From Pseudarthrobacter sp. NIBRBAC000502770 (GTDB lineage Bacteria; Actinomycetota; Actinomycetes; Actinomycetales; Micrococcaceae), in the NCBI RefSeq assembly GCF_006517815.1, contig NZ_CP041198.1:4216001-4280000 (forward strand): a DNA stretch of 64,000 bases. The letters run 5' to 3'. Below the pieces are notes generated by a model. It did no database searches. It had not been told where the DNA came from and saw only the letters and a list, made by a program, of their open reading frames with translations. This document shows, piece by piece, positions 38,628-47,425 of this stretch. Position 1 is the first letter of the stretch, and the number at the start of each line of letters is the position of its first letter. The translations under genes were made by a program, and so were the position numbers.

Positions 38628-39889
38628 AGATCGCCATGATTTCCGAGCACGCCAGTCCGCTGGCGGCACTGGGCGGCGTGGACGCAGGCGGGCAGAACGT
38701 CCATGTTGCCGCGCTGTCCGAGGCCCTTGCCAAGCGCGGCCACCACGTCACCGTCTACACCCGCAGGGACGCAACGGAGCTTCCCGCACGGGTCCGGGTG
38801 GGGCGCCGGTTCGACGTGGTCCACGTGGACGCCGGGCCCGCCCGCCACGTGCCCAAGGACCAGCTGCTGCCCTACATGGGCGACCTCGCGGACGGCGTGG
38901 CCAGGGACTGGGGGCAGCGGCCGCCGGACGTGGTGCACGGCCACTTCTGGATGTCCGGCCTGGCAGCCTTGGAGGCGGCCAGGCGGCCCGACGCCGGGTA
39001 CCGCGTGCCCATGCTGCAGACGTTCCATGCGCTGGGTACCGTCAAGCGGAGGCACCAGGGCGCGGAGGACACCAGCCCGGAGGCACGCCGCTGGCTGGAA
39101 CCCGGCGTGGGACGCGCTGCCGACCGGATCATCGCTACCTGCTCAGACGAGGTCTTCGAGCTCAAGGCCATGGGCATCGCCACCGGCAAGATCTCCATTG
39201 CGCCCTGTGGGGTGGACCTGGGCTTCTTCTCGGCAAATGGGCCGGTGGCCGAAAGAAAGCGCCGCTACCGGATCCTGTCGGTGGGGCGGCTGGTGCCACG
39301 CAAGGGCGTTGACCTGGTGATCCGATCACTCCCGTACCTCAAGGCGGCGGGATTCGACGACGTCGAACTCCTGATCGTGGGCGGCGGGGGGGACACCAAC
39401 GTCATGCACTCCGACCCCGAGATCCGGCGCCTGCTGGACCTTGCCGCCGGGCTGGGCGTGTCTGAACACGTGACCCTGCAGGGGCAGGTGGCCCGGACGG
39501 AGATGCCCGGCATCTTCCGCAGTGCCGATGCCGTGGTCTGCGCACCCTGGTACGAACCGTTCGGCATCGTCCCGCTCGAGGTGATGGCCTGCGGCGTCCC
39601 GGTAGTAGCAGCAGCCGTGGGCGGCCTCCGGGACACGGTGGTTGACCATGCCACGGGCCTGCACGTCCCGCCACGGGACCCCGAGGCCATCGCCTCGGCA
39701 CTGTCACTGCTGCTGGAAGACCCCGCCCTCAGGACAAAACTCGGCCAGGCCGGGGAGCGGCGCGCACGCACCCGTTACTCCTGGGACCGGGTGGCAGCGG
39801 AAACCGAAAAGGCCTACCAGCTGGCCATGGCCGGTGCCCCGGCCAGCGTTCCGGCCGGGAACGTACCGATGGAAGGAGCTGCCCTGTGA
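38624..39889 (+). CDS. Family 4 glycosyltransferase
   Basis: 421 residues, GT-B fold. ISEHASPLAALGGVDAGGQNVHVAALSEALAKRGH at the N-terminus is typical of MshA/sucrose-phosphate-synthase-like GT4 enzymes; the donor site shows SVGRLVPRKGVDLVI and YEPFGIVPLEVMACGVPVVAAAVGG (E-x7-E motif). It overlaps gmhA by GTGA. MshA itself is a housekeeping gene, and this copy's location argues for a heptose-linked role instead. Confidence 0.9.
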   Translation: MKIAMISEHASPLAALGGVDAGGQNVHVAALSEALAKRGHHVTVYTRRDATELPARVRVGRRFDVVHVDAGPARHVPKDQLLPYMGDLADGVARDWGQRPPDVVHGHFWMSGLAALEAARRPDAGYRVPMLQTFHALGTVKRRHQGAEDTSPEARRWLEPGVGRAADRIIATCSDEVFELKAMGIATGKISIAPCGVDLGFFSANGPVAERKRRYRILSVGRLVPRKGVDLVIRSLPYLKAAGFDDVELLIVGGGGDTNVMHSDPEIRRLLDLAAGLGVSEHVTLQGQVARTEMPGIFRSADAVVCAPWYEPFGIVPLEVMACGVPVVAAAVGGLRDTVVDHATGLHVPPRDPEAIASALSLLLEDPALRTKLGQAGERRARTRYSWDRVAAETEKAYQLAMAGAPASVPAGNVPMEGAAL

Positions 39890-40596
39890 CTGCCGAATCG
39901 TCCCTGCGCGAAGCAGACCTCCGTACCCTCACCGGAGCACCGCCGCTGCCCGCGGTGCTCCCAGGCGCCACATTCGTGGACCCCGCCAGCGCCGAGGCCG
40001 TCCGCACCCACCTGGACAATGTCATTCCGGCCCTTGATTCGCTCCGCAGCCAGTCCGGCCGGCTGGCCGCCTGGGGCGTGGAGCTTGCCCAGCGCCTGCT
40101 GCGCGGGCAGCGGATCCTGGCCGCGGGCAACGGCGGCTCAGCCGCGGAGGCGCAGCACCTCACCGCCGAACTGGTGGGCCGGTTCGACAGCGAACGGGTC
40201 CCGTTCTCCGCCATCTCCCTGCACGCGGAGTCGTCGGCGGTCACCGCCATCGCCAACGACTACGGGTACGACGAGGTCTTTTCCCGGCAGGTCCGCGCCC
40301 ACGGCCGTTCCGGCGACGTGCTGATGCTGCTGTCCACCAGCGGCAAGAGCCCCAACCTGCTGCGCGCCGCAGAAGCGGCGGCCCGGCTCAACGTAACCAC
40401 GTGGGCGCTCACCGGCTCCGGCCCCAATCCGCTGGCGGACGTCTGCGACCAGGCCGTCATGATCGACGCCCTGAACGCCAACGCCCAGGAAGGGCACCTG
40501 ATCGCCCTGCATGCCATCTGCCGTGCCTTCGATCTTGAGGTTGCCCGGCACACCCCGTCCGTAGTGGCCGGGTTCCCGAGAGGGGGCCGGGCATGA
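39886..40596 (+). CDS. gmhA: Phosphoheptose isomerase-like SIS protein
   Basis: GmhA converts sedoheptulose-7-phosphate to D-glycero-D-manno-heptose-7-phosphate, the first step to ADP-heptose. The 236-residue protein has the SIS domain with ILAAGNGGSAAEAQHLTAELVGRF, ANDYGYDEVFSRQVRAHGRSGDVLMLLSTSGKSPNLL, and a late QEGHLIALHAICRAFD segment matching the catalytic histidine region. The N-terminal ~45 residues are extra. GTG start overlaps the upstream stop. Confidence 0.9.
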   Translation: MTAESSLREADLRTLTGAPPLPAVLPGATFVDPASAEAVRTHLDNVIPALDSLRSQSGRLAAWGVELAQRLLRGQRILAAGNGGSAAEAQHLTAELVGRFDSERVPFSAISLHAESSAVTAIANDYGYDEVFSRQVRAHGRSGDVLMLLSTSGKSPNLLRAAEAAARLNVTTWALTGSGPNPLADVCDQAVMIDALNANAQEGHLIALHAICRAFDLEVARHTPSVVAGFPRGGRA

Positions 40597-41984
40597 GGAT
40601 CGTCGTCGTGGGAGACGTGATGCTCGACGTCGACCTTTCAGGTGAGGCCACCAGGCTCAGCCCGGATGCCCCCGTTCCCGTGGTGGACATTTCGGGTGTC
40701 CGACGCCGCGCCGGCGGCGCAGGCCTGGTGGCGCGCATGCTGGCCCAGGACGGCTGGCCCGTCACCCTGGTGACGGTCCTTGGCAATGACGACGCCGGCA
40801 GCCAGTTGCGTGCACACCTGGCCGGGGTGCAGCTCGTCGCGGGCACCAGTGGCTATCCCTCGCCCGTCAAAACCCGGGTCCGGGCGGGTTCGCATCCGGT
40901 GGTCCGCTTCGACCAGGGTTGTGAAAAATCGCCGGTTCCGGACGTGAGCCCGGCGATGCTCCGCGCCGTGGAACAGGCCGGCGTGGTCATCGTCGCCGAC
41001 TACGGCAGGGGGCTGGCGGCCAACCCCCGGCTCCGCGCGCTGCTGGGCCGGCTGGCGGGTGAGGTCCCCATCGTGTGGGACCCGCACCCTTCAGGGCCGG
41101 AACCGGTGCCCGGGGTTGCCGTGGTGACACCGAACATTTCTGAAGCAACCAAAGCCGTCCAAGCTGGTTCCGGAAGCGCTGCAGGCTCGGCAGACACCGT
41201 GGCGGAAATTCTGCTCCAGCGGTGGCGCAGCCGGGCCGTGCTGGTGACCAGGGGCGAGGAAGGGGCGGTCCTGCTGCGGCAGGGTGATACCTCTGCCCGG
41301 GCCGTCCCCGCGCCAAGGGTGGAAGCCGGCGACCCCTGCGGGGCCGGCGACCGCCTGGCAGCCAGCCTCGCCGTGCACCTCCTGGCCGGCAGCGACCTTC
41401 CGGAAGCTGCCGCGCTGGCAGTCCACGATGCCGCCGACTTCCTGGCGGCCGGGGGCGTCTCGGCCCTGCCGGACACTGCAGGGGCCGACGCTGCCGCCGG
41501 ACATCCGGCGCCGGCTGCCGGCCGGCGCACCACCGAACCCTTGCTCCTGGCCCGTTCCGTGCGCGAGCGCGGCGGGACGGTGGTGGCCACCGGCGGCTGC
41601 TTCGACCTGATCCACGCCGGCCACGTCCGGTCACTCACCGCAGCCCGCGGGTTGGGGGACTGCCTCATCGTTTGCCTGAACTCGGATGACTCGGTGCGGC
41701 GGCTCAAAGGCCCGCAGCGTCCCATTATCGGCCAGCACGACAGGGCCGAACTGCTCCTTGCCATGGAATGCGTGGACGCGGTGATGGTCTTCGATGAGGA
41801 CACCCCGGAAGCCGCCCTGGACCGGCTCCGCCCCGATATCTGGGTCAAGGGCGGCGACTACAAGGGAGCCCGCCTGCCCGAGGCCGACCTCGTGGAAAGG
41901 TGGGGCGGCCGCTGCCTCACCGTTCCCTTCCACCCGGCCCGCTCCACCACCGGCCTGGCTGACGCGCTCGCCAAGGTCAGCTGA
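40593..41984 (+). CDS. HldE-like protein, divergent kinase domain plus heptose-1-P adenylyltransferase
   Basis: 463 residues with two domains. The nucleotidyltransferase half looks intact: ATGGCFDLIHAGHVRS (HxGH at 341-344) and WVKGGDYKG. The PfkB/ribokinase half keeps the catalytic aspartate, but the GGAAN motif is AGGAGL (residues 40-45, the Asn replaced by Leu) and GAGDT is GAGDR (250-254). The kinase may therefore have altered or lost activity. A second HldE-like gene lies 2.3 kb downstream with canonical motifs, so the two may have split roles. Confidence 0.85.
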   Translation: MRIVVVGDVMLDVDLSGEATRLSPDAPVPVVDISGVRRRAGGAGLVARMLAQDGWPVTLVTVLGNDDAGSQLRAHLAGVQLVAGTSGYPSPVKTRVRAGSHPVVRFDQGCEKSPVPDVSPAMLRAVEQAGVVIVADYGRGLAANPRLRALLGRLAGEVPIVWDPHPSGPEPVPGVAVVTPNISEATKAVQAGSGSAAGSADTVAEILLQRWRSRAVLVTRGEEGAVLLRQGDTSARAVPAPRVEAGDPCGAGDRLAASLAVHLLAGSDLPEAAALAVHDAADFLAAGGVSALPDTAGADAAAGHPAPAAGRRTTEPLLLARSVRERGGTVVATGGCFDLIHAGHVRSLTAARGLGDCLIVCLNSDDSVRRLKGPQRPIIGQHDRAELLLAMECVDAVMVFDEDTPEAALDRLRPDIWVKGGDYKGARLPEADLVERWGGRCLTVPFHPARSTTGLADALAKVS

Positions 41985-42028
41985 ACCACTTCCCTTTTCT
42001 GTCTTGTTTTCCCACTGAAAGGAACACC

Positions 42029-42745
42029 ATGACCGCAGAACCAACCGCAACTGCTGCCACCACGCCCGGACGCGTCCTGGTCACCGGAGGTGCCTCCGGA
42101 CTGGGGGCCGCCGTCGTCGAAGCAGTCCTCCGCTCCGGTGGCACTCCGGTGGTCCTGGACCGCGACATCAGTACCGTCTCGGGCGTCAAGGCGTTCGAAG
42201 TGGACGTCGCAGACCGTGCTGCCGTGGAGCACGCAGTCCGGGAAGCCGCGGAAACCCTCGGCGGCCTCGACGCGGTGGTTACCGCGGCAGGGATCGACCG
42301 CTGCGGCAAGCTCGCCGACGTCGAAGCCACCGAGTGGGAAAAGGTCATCGGGGTCAATCTGATGGGCACGGTTTCCACCGTGCGCGCCGCCCTGCCGTAC
42401 CTGAAGGAAAGCCACGGGCGCGTGGTCACCGTAGCCTCCACCCTGGGCAAACGCGCCGTGGCTGATGCCACCGCGTACTGCGCCTCCAAGTTCGGCGTGG
42501 TGGGATTCAGCCACGCGCTGGCCGCGGAAACCGGAGGGGAAATCGGCGTGACCACCATGATTCCGGGCGGCATGAAGACCCGGTTCTTCGATGACCGGAC
42601 CGAGCAGTACAAACCGCAGGACGATTCCCGGCTCAACGATCCCGCCAACACCGCACAGGCCATCCTGTTCGCCTTGAACCAGCCCACCGGCTGCGAGGTC
42701 AGGGAAATGCTGATCTGCCACGAGGAAGAGGGCTCCTGGCCCTAA
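42029..42745 (+). CDS. Classical SDR oxidoreductase
   Basis: The 238-residue protein has VTGGASGLGAAVVEAV (TGxxxGxG cofactor site), VVTAAGIDRCG, a VASTLGKRA strand and the catalytic AYCASK (YxxxK). It is a short classical SDR and not HldD, which is an extended SDR. AAAGGAAC precedes ATG. Between the two HldE-like genes it may modify the heptose or a linker, but this is inferred. Confidence 0.9.
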   Translation: MTAEPTATAATTPGRVLVTGGASGLGAAVVEAVLRSGGTPVVLDRDISTVSGVKAFEVDVADRAAVEHAVREAAETLGGLDAVVTAAGIDRCGKLADVEATEWEKVIGVNLMGTVSTVRAALPYLKESHGRVVTVASTLGKRAVADATAYCASKFGVVGFSHALAAETGGEIGVTTMIPGGMKTRFFDDRTEQYKPQDDSRLNDPANTAQAILFALNQPTGCEVREMLICHEEEGSWP

Positions 42746-42829
42746 ACCGGGCACAGGCCGCCACACCCTGGCGGCACAGCCGGACCACCAGCACACGACA
42801 TACCAGCACCGAAAGGCGGGAGGAACACC

Positions 42830-44269
42830 ATGCCCACCACAGCCACTGAAACAACCGCAGGCAAGGAAACAGTCGAGGGCGCCGGCATCACCATCCAGGA
42901 CCCGCGGACCGGTGAAGTGCTCTGGACGGTGCCCCAGGCGGGCCCGGACGCAGTAAATGATGCCGTGGACGTGGCCCGCAGAGCTGCGCCCGGCTGGGCG
43001 GCGACAGCTCCGGCCGAGCGCGGCGCGGCCCTTCGCGCCGCCGCCAAGGCGCTGGATGCTGCCGCCCGGGAGCTCGCAGGGCTGAATGCCAGCGAAACCG
43101 GGCGGCCCGAAGAAGAAGCGCTGGCCGGAATCGCCGCCGCCGTATCCACCCTTGAGCAGTATGCCGAACTGGGCCCGGTGCACCGCGGCCACAGCCTCCG
43201 CGGGAGCCGGCTCGCCTCCGACTACACCATCGCCGAGCCGCGCGGCGTGGCCGTCCTGCTGACCCCCTGGAATGACCCGGTGGCAGTAGCCTGCGGCATG
43301 ATCGGGGCCGCGTTGGTGACGGGCAACGCGGTCATCCACAAGCCCAGCGAGCGCTGCCCCCGGCTGGGGGAGGCGCTGGGCGAAGTCCTGGCACCGGCCT
43401 TTCCCGCCGGCGTCTTCCTGACCCTCTCCGGCGGCGCAGGGGTGGGGGAAGCCCTGTCCCGGGCGGACGTGGACGTGCTCGCCCACGTCGGTTCCAGCGC
43501 CTCAGGTGCCCGGATCGCGGAGGCAGGAGCCCGTACCGGTGCCCACGTCATCCGCGAAAACGGCGGCAACGATCCCTTGGTGGTGGACCGCGACGTGGAC
43601 CCGGCGTGGGCTGCGGAACAGGCCGCCATCGGCGCCTTCAGCAACAGCGGCCAGATCTGCACCGCCGTGGAACGCATCTACGTCCATCAAGACATCGCCG
43701 AGGCGTTCTGCAGCGCACTCGAAGCCGAGGCTGCCCTCCGGAACAGCAACGGATCCGTGGCGCCGCTGGTTGACCTACGGATGCGCGACGCCGTCCACGG
43801 GCATGTTGCGGAGGCCCTGGACCGCGGCGCCCGCGCCGTGGAAGGCGGTGCACTGCCGGACGGGCCCGGATCCTTCTACCCCGCCACCGTCCTGCTCGGC
43901 TGCACCGAAGGAATGCAGGTTATGGCGGAGGAAACGTTCGGCCCGGTGGCCCCGGTCCAGGTGGTGGACACGTTCGACGACGGCCTGCGCCTGGCGTGCA
44001 GCGGCAGGTACGGCCTGGCCGCCACCGTCCTGAGCAGCAACCTTGCGCACATCCAGCAGGCCGTGGCCGCGCTGCCGGTGGGAACGGTCAAGGTCAACGC
44101 GGTCTTTGGCGGCGCTCCGGGCGGGGCAGCCCAGCCCCGCGGGGAGAGCGGCGCCGGGTTCGGCTACGGGCCCGAGCTGCTGGACGAATTCACGCAGGTC
44201 AAGGTGGTGCACATCGAAGCTCCGCCGGCCTATGCACGGGCCGGCCGTGCCGAAGTGGACCAGCCATGA
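42830..44269 (+). CDS. Aldehyde dehydrogenase family protein
   Basis: The 479-residue NAD(P)-dependent ALDH has the cofactor region LLTPWNDPVAVACGMIGAALVTGNAVIHKPSER, HVGSSASGARIAEAG, the general-base glutamate in RENGGNDP, and the catalytic cysteine in FSNSGQICTAVERIYV. The region replacing the usual ELGGK is ENGGN, a small deviation. GGGAGG precedes the start. It overlaps the second HldE gene by ATGA. Could oxidise a sugar or linker aldehyde. Confidence 0.9.
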   Translation: MPTTATETTAGKETVEGAGITIQDPRTGEVLWTVPQAGPDAVNDAVDVARRAAPGWAATAPAERGAALRAAAKALDAAARELAGLNASETGRPEEEALAGIAAAVSTLEQYAELGPVHRGHSLRGSRLASDYTIAEPRGVAVLLTPWNDPVAVACGMIGAALVTGNAVIHKPSERCPRLGEALGEVLAPAFPAGVFLTLSGGAGVGEALSRADVDVLAHVGSSASGARIAEAGARTGAHVIRENGGNDPLVVDRDVDPAWAAEQAAIGAFSNSGQICTAVERIYVHQDIAEAFCSALEAEAALRNSNGSVAPLVDLRMRDAVHGHVAEALDRGARAVEGGALPDGPGSFYPATVLLGCTEGMQVMAEETFGPVAPVQVVDTFDDGLRLACSGRYGLAATVLSSNLAHIQQAVAALPVGTVKVNAVFGGAPGGAAQPRGESGAGFGYGPELLDEFTQVKVVHIEAPPAYARAGRAEVDQP

Positions 44270-45795
44270 ACGCGTCCCCGGACTCCATCGACCTCTCAAC
44301 CCAGCGGGCGCTGTCTGACTGGCTGCCGGGAAGGCTGGCCGCCGAAAACCCCTCCATCCTGGTGATCGGCGACGTGATGCTCGATGGCTGGTGGAGCGGC
44401 AGCATCGAACGGCTCTGCCGGGAAGCTCCCGCCCCCGTCGTGGACATCCAAACCCGCGAATCGGTTCCCGGTGGGGCGGCCAACACCGCCATGAACCTTG
44501 CGGCCCTGGGAGCGAAGGTGGCAGTGGCCGGCATCATCGGCACTGACGACGCCGGCGAGGACCTGCGCGGGCAGCTTGCCGCCGCCGGCATCGACGTCCG
44601 GCACCTCCACACCCACCCGGATATGGTCACCACCACCAAGATTCGGATCAGCAGCGGCGGCCAGGTGATGCTGCGCCTCGACGACTCGGCCGGCACTGTC
44701 CCGGCCGAGGCCCTGGCCGCGCTCGCCGCCTCGGTGCGGGCCGCCGTCGAACGCCAGGACGCCGTGCTGGTCTGCGACTACGGGACCGGTGTGGTGGCAG
44801 GCCCCGTCCGCGCCGCACTGGCGGGAACCCTGGGGAACTGGACCGGGGAAGGCCGGCCACTGGTGGTGGTTGACGCCCACGACCCGCGGCCGTGGGCGGC
44901 CCTGCAGCCGGACCTGGTGACGCCGAATGCCCAGGAAACCGCACGGCTGCTCGACCGCAGGCTGCCGGAGGGGCAGGGCAGGGTGGACGCCGTAGGCGGT
45001 GCTGCTGCAGACCTGCTGGCCAGCACCGGCGCGCGTGCGGTGGTGGTCACCCTGGACCGGGACGGAACCGTCCTGCTGACGCCCGACGGCGTGCGGCACC
45101 GGACGTGGGCGCGGCCGGCTGCCGAAAAGCAGGCGTCCGGGGCAGGCGATACGTTCGTGGCGGCCCTGACGCTGGCCCGTGCCGCAGGCCTCCCGCTGAC
45201 GGCCAGCCTGGACCTGGCACAGTCGGCCGCCGACGTGGTGGTCCACCAGCCCGGCACTTCGGTGTGCAGTACCGCCCAGCTCAGCCGGTACCTGGAGGCG
45301 TTCGCCGATACGGCCTTGAGCGAGGAGGAACTGGAGCGCCAACTGGAGCTGCACCGCGCCCAGGGGCAGCGGATCGTGCTGACCAACGGCTGCTTCGACG
45401 TCCTGCACAGTGGCCACACCCGGTACCTCAACCAGGCCAAGCAGCTGGGCGACATCCTGGTGGTGGCGCTGAACAGCGACGATTCCGTCCGCCGGCTCAA
45501 GGGATCCGGCCGGCCCATCAACACCATGGCGGACCGGGCAGCGGTGGTGGCGGCGCTGAGCTGCGTGGACTACGTGACAGTGTTCGACACCCCCACGGCC
45601 GCCCCGCTGATCCGCCTGCTCCGGCCCGAGGTGTACGCCAAGGGCGGGGACTACACGCCCGAAATGCTGGCCGAGACGCCCGCGGTGGAAGAATACGGCG
45701 GCCGCGTGGCCATCCTGGACTACGTGGCTGAACGGTCCACCACTGCCGTGGTGAATCGGATCCGCGACGGCCAGGGGGCTGCCACGGCACCGTAG
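44266..45795 (+). CDS. hldE: Bifunctional heptose-7-P kinase / heptose-1-P adenylyltransferase
   Basis: 509 residues with both HldE domains canonical. Kinase: VIGDVMLDGWWSGSIERL, PGGAANTAMNLAALG (GGAAN at 69-73), and SGAGDTFVAAL (292-296). Adenylyltransferase: TNGCFDVLHSGHTRYL (HSGH at 381-384), VALNSDDSVRRLKG and YAKGGDYTPE. It forms heptose-1,7-bisphosphate and later ADP-heptose, with GmhB acting between. It is the last gene of the cluster; the 109-bp gap that follows has no gene. Confidence 0.92.
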   Translation: MNASPDSIDLSTQRALSDWLPGRLAAENPSILVIGDVMLDGWWSGSIERLCREAPAPVVDIQTRESVPGGAANTAMNLAALGAKVAVAGIIGTDDAGEDLRGQLAAAGIDVRHLHTHPDMVTTTKIRISSGGQVMLRLDDSAGTVPAEALAALAASVRAAVERQDAVLVCDYGTGVVAGPVRAALAGTLGNWTGEGRPLVVVDAHDPRPWAALQPDLVTPNAQETARLLDRRLPEGQGRVDAVGGAAADLLASTGARAVVVTLDRDGTVLLTPDGVRHRTWARPAAEKQASGAGDTFVAALTLARAAGLPLTASLDLAQSAADVVVHQPGTSVCSTAQLSRYLEAFADTALSEEELERQLELHRAQGQRIVLTNGCFDVLHSGHTRYLNQAKQLGDILVVALNSDDSVRRLKGSGRPINTMADRAAVVAALSCVDYVTVFDTPTAAPLIRLLRPEVYAKGGDYTPEMLAETPAVEEYGGRVAILDYVAERSTTAVVNRIRDGQGAATAP

Positions 45796-45904
45796 CAGTG
45801 GGCCCGTCCCGGCGGCAGCCGAGGGACGAAGCCGAGGCGCGGCCCGACGTCGTCGCGCCCCCCGCTTTCGGTAACTGACCCTCCAGCCCCCTCGGGGCCT
45901 CGCC

Positions 45905-46318
45905 TCAGCTGTACAGGTGGCTGTCCAGGACCGAACGGGGTTTTTCTGCCGGATCCGGGTGGGTGACGATGACGCGGATACCGTCGGGATCCCGGCCTTC
46001 GACGACGGTAACGCCGCCCTTTGCGCGGGTTTCCGTGTAACGCCCCAGGTCTTTCAGCGCCCGCTCGAAGTACGCCAGGCCCTCAGCGGTGTCTGTCGCC
46101 CACATCAGCAGGTGCTGCCCCAGGCCACCCGAGTAGTGCTCCTCACGGGGGCCGCGTTCAATGAGGTAGAGCTCGAAGCCTCCGGGCGCCAGGAGGAGGG
46201 CCGCGTCGGCCGAGCGTATGGTTTCCACGCAGTTGAACAGGTCCCGGTAGAAGGTCACGGACCTGTCCAGCTCCGAGACGAACTGGACGGATGAAGCCAC
46301 CCTCGCTGTGTATTCCAT
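45905..46318 (-). CDS. VOC family (glyoxalase/dioxygenase fold) protein
   Basis: The 137-residue protein has the typical betaalphabetabetabeta repeats (SSVQFVSELDRSVTFYRDLFNC, ALLLAPGGFELYLIERG, VTVVEGRDPDGIRVIVTHPD). Function within the superfamily cannot be told. ATG at 46318 chosen as the family-like start. It is divergent from the spermidine-synthase-like gene across the 17-bp inverted repeat. Confidence 0.85.
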   Translation of the reverse strand: MEYTARVASSVQFVSELDRSVTFYRDLFNCVETIRSADAALLLAPGGFELYLIERGPREEHYSGGLGQHLLMWATDTAEGLAYFERALKDLGRYTETRAKGGVTVVEGRDPDGIRVIVTHPDPAEKPRSVLDSHLYS

Positions 46319-46384
46319 CCTGTCATTGTTGACCCCGCCGCCGCAGACCACCAGCCTTCCATCAGGCGGTGCGGGCTTCCGGGA

Positions 46385-46467
46385 CCGTTGCCCCGCTTCA
46401 GCTCCAATGGCGGGCAACAACTAGGGTTGACCCTGTACAACTCACACGGACTGAAGCGGGGCAACGG
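46385..46467. promoter_or_regulatory. 17-bp perfect inverted repeat in a divergent promoter
   Basis: CCGTTGCCCCGCTTCAG at 46385-46401 and its exact complement CTGAAGCGGGGCAACGG at 46451-46467, 49 bp apart. The right arm ends 3 bp before the ATG at 46471 and holds its likely Shine-Dalgarno (GAAGCGGGG). The spacer holds a small AGGGT-TG-ACCCT dyad. Arms could be protein sites or form a stem that hides the ribosome-binding site, if transcripts start upstream of 46385. Confidence 0.7.
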
Positions 46468-46470
46468 GCA

Positions 46471-47370
46471 ATGGCGAAACGCGGACGGTCGGCGAACCGG
46501 GCCGGACGCCCGGCAGCCGGTGTGGTTGAGGTTCCCAAGGGGGCTGTGGTGAACGGTCCGGCAGAGGGCGTCTACTACATCGATACGGGCGACTGTGAAC
46601 TCATCGCCGACCAGGACAACTCCACCGGCTGGCTCCTGAAGATCAACGGCGTCATGAGCTCGCACATTGACCTGGCCGACCCGTTGTTCCTGGACTTTGA
46701 GTACATGCGGTGGATGGCGGCGCTCATTGAGTCGCGGTGGCCGCCGTCGGACGTCTCCGCAGCAAAGCTGCGCGGGCTGCACCTGGGCGGCGGTGCCTGC
46801 TCCCTGGCCCGCTACTTCTCCGCCGCCTACCCCGATGCGCGGCAGGTGGTGGTGGAGCTGGACGGGAAGCTCGCCGAGTACGTGCGCGGCTGGTTCGACC
46901 TTCCCAAGGCGCCCCTGCTGCGGATCCGCGTGGGGGAGGCCCGTGCCGTGACCGAAACCCTCACGGAGCACACCAGGGACTTCATTATCCGCGACGTCTT
47001 CGCGGGAGCATTCACCCCCCGGCCCCTCACCACCGCCGAATTCAACCAGCACGCCAAGCGGGTCCTGGCGCCGGGCGGCCTGTATGTTGCCAATTCCGGT
47101 GACGCCCCGGACCTGAAGAACGCCCGGGAGGACGCGGCCACCATTGCGGCCGCCTTCAAGCACACGGTGATCATTGCCGATCCCGCCATGCTGAAGGGCC
47201 GGCGGTACGGAAACATGGTGATGGCCGGCAGCGACGTGCCCTTCGGGGACGATCCGCAGCTTCGCCGCCGGCTCCTCGGCGGGGCCGTCCCGGCGCACCT
47301 GTGGGATGACGACCAGGTGCGGGCATTCGCGGCGGGGGCTCCGGTCCGCCACGACGCACCCGCACCCTGA
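46471..47370 (+). CDS. Spermidine-synthase-like methyltransferase-fold protein
   Basis: The 299-residue protein has a class I fold with LHLGGGACSLARYFSAAYPDARQVVVELDGKLAEYVR (polyamine-synthase-like site), IRVGEARAVTETLTEHTRDFIIRDVFAG (catalytic-region aspartate), and GGLYVANSGDAPDL. Actinobacterial members of this group lack proven aminopropyltransferase activity, so spermidine synthesis is not assured. The start is fixed by MAKRGRS and the family layout. Confidence 0.8.
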   Translation: MAKRGRSANRAGRPAAGVVEVPKGAVVNGPAEGVYYIDTGDCELIADQDNSTGWLLKINGVMSSHIDLADPLFLDFEYMRWMAALIESRWPPSDVSAAKLRGLHLGGGACSLARYFSAAYPDARQVVVELDGKLAEYVRGWFDLPKAPLLRIRVGEARAVTETLTEHTRDFIIRDVFAGAFTPRPLTTAEFNQHAKRVLAPGGLYVANSGDAPDLKNAREDAATIAAAFKHTVIIADPAMLKGRRYGNMVMAGSDVPFGDDPQLRRRLLGGAVPAHLWDDDQVRAFAAGAPVRHDAPAP

Positions 47371-47425
47371 CCCCGCAAGCACGGCCAGGGAACCCGGCGG
47401 GCGTGGGCCCACGCAGTTATCGTCT

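Noticed and set aside
42029..42745. SDR as the ADP-heptose epimerase HldD
   Set aside because: It is a 238-residue classical SDR with YCASK; HldD is an extended SDR of over 300 residues.
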